DNA from: Nanobdellota archaeon
GTDB lineage: Archaea > Nanobdellota > Nanobdellia > Woesearchaeales > GW2011-AR9
NCBI GenBank assembly: GCA_018812355.1
Contig: JAHJDQ010000014.1
Location: forward strand, 1-5,006
Length of the DNA stretch: 5,006 nt
Direction of reading: 5' to 3'
This document shows positions 4,850-5,006 of this stretch, in pieces. Every line of letters begins with the position of its first letter. Position 1 is the first letter of the stretch. The position numbers and the translations under genes were made by a program. The notes beneath the pieces are model-generated. The model saw nothing but the letters and a program-made list of their open reading frames with translations, was not told the origin of the DNA and did no database searches.

Positions 4850-4871
4850 CTTTCTAATAGTGCAAAATTTC
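4808..4871 (+). repeat. Right arm of the cassette D inverted repeat
   Basis: GGGGGCAAAGTGACT (4808-4822) and GTGCAAAATTTC (4860-4871) are exact reverse complements of 3085-3099 and 3054-3065, in mirrored order. GAAA before the first block also matches TTTC at 3102-3105 across a small gap. The first block lies inside the TrmB-type coding sequence, so the arm and the basic C-terminus overlap. Confidence 0.65.
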
Positions 4872-4885
4872 TGAGTAATATGTCG

Positions 4886-4988
4886 TATAACATCCGAATT
4901 AAGCGAAGTTGGATTTTTGAGGCAACCCACAAAAATTCAATTTGGGAAAAACACGAGCCGAGTGTTTTTCCGCTTAATTCGTGTTAAA
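4886..4988 (+). repeat. attC-like structured repeat, copy 5
   Basis: The outer stem is TATAACA..CGAATTAAGCG with CGCTTAATTCG..TGTTAAA, with TC bulged at 4893-4894. The first hairpin pairs TTGGATTTTTG (4909-4919) with CAAAAATTCAA (4930-4940), close to copy 2 with one G-T wobble. The second pairs GGAAAAACAC with GTGTTTTTCC around GAGCCGA (4955-4961). The right arm GTTAAAT fits the integron R' consensus GTTRRRY exactly. The other copies (GTTATAY) miss one position. Confidence 0.85.
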
Positions 4989-5006
4989 TACCCCGAACAA
5001 AGTGAG
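4989..5006 (+). other. Start of the next cassette
   Basis: After the right arm of copy 5 the sequence reaches a C-GA-AC-AAA-GT-GA-G mini-hairpin (4994-5006), the same kind of module that opens the other cassettes. The window ends before any gene. Confidence 0.45.

Larger units (their letters stand above)
136..5006 (+). mobile_element. Integron-like gene cassette array with attC-like sites
   Basis: Five related structured repeats separate independent gene units. If crossover falls between G and TT of the right-arm GTT, as in integron attC sites, the complete cassettes are 230-1816, 1817-2499, 2500-2973 and 2974-4983. In every one the first bases are the reverse complement of the last bases before the next repeat's AAC: TTATATCC with GGATATAA, TTATACG with CGTATAA, TTATATGA with TCATATAA, TTATACGA with TCGTATAA. 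Left and right arms of a single repeat do not match beyond the shared core. That pattern is expected when each cassette carries its own start and its own terminal half-site. No integrase gene or attI site is visible, so this would be an attC cluster lacking an integrase, or an inner part of a longer array. From memory, integrons have been reported in archaeal metagenome-assembled genomes. Because the core is nearly palindromic, array polarity is not fixed. The extra TC bulge on the left arm resembles the extrahelical bases of the attC left half and favours the plus orientation. An unknown mobile element with shared hairpin ends is the main alternative. Confidence 0.65.

Noticed and set aside
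136..4988. CRISPR array
   Set aside because: The repeats are about 100 bases, vary in sequence and are separated by whole genes of different length, not by short uniform spacers.
136..4988. Terminal-inverted-repeat miniature transposons (MITEs)
   Set aside because: Each copy has inverted ends, but there are no target-site duplications, and flanking bases match across the gene units instead. Cassette recombination explains this better, although a MITE origin of the hairpin is not fully excluded.
136..4988. tRNA genes or riboswitches in the repeats
   Set aside because: The fold has no acceptor, T-loop or anticodon features. The copies sit both upstream and downstream of genes in either orientation, which does not suit a cis-riboswitch.

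Overview
The window looks archaeal. It is AT-rich and arginine is mostly AGA. Each gene, or the first gene of an operon, has an archaeal-type TATA box centred about 25-30 bases before its start codon, which implies leaderless mRNAs. The only clear Shine-Dalgarno site lies inside a two-gene operon. A TrmB-family regulator is also present. The small diverse genes and gene style suggest a DPANN-type archaeon, possibly the Woesearchaeota/Pacearchaeota group, but that placement is inference.

The dominant feature is a family of five 94-103 base structured repeats at 136-234, 1723-1821, 2411-2504, 2879-2978 and 4886-4988. They divide the window into discrete gene units. Each repeat starts near TATAACATC and ends near TGTTATA. 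It folds as an outer stem with a constant 2-base TC bulge, enclosing two inner hairpins. Stem sequences differ between copies but stay paired. The bases just after the right end of each repeat are complementary to the bases just before the NEXT repeat, in all four complete units (8-10 core bases each), while the two arms of any single repeat do not match as far. This is what site-specific recombination of integron-type gene cassettes at G^TT in an attC site would leave. I therefore read the window as an integron-like cassette array with attC-like sites and no integrase in view.

Layout: 1-135 is the tail of an upstream cassette with no visible gene. Cassette A (230-1816) carries a 340-residue protein of unknown family. 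Cassette B (1817-2499) carries a GNAT acetyltransferase. Cassette C (2500-2973) carries a small cysteine-rich protein on the minus strand. Cassette D (2974-4983) carries a two-gene minus-strand operon of unknown function, divergent from a TrmB-type regulator. A further cassette begins at 4984.

Inside the cassettes, non-coding ends hold many purine-rich mini-hairpins. These alternate 2-base Watson-Crick stems with GA/GA steps around GAA or AAA loops. Three cassettes (A, C, D) also have long, patchy inverted repeats around the gene or genes, and B has a 7-base one. A single-stranded or circular cassette could thus fold into a large branched stem with the gene in its loop. Every cassette has its own promoter, so the genes need no shared promoter and can lie in either orientation.
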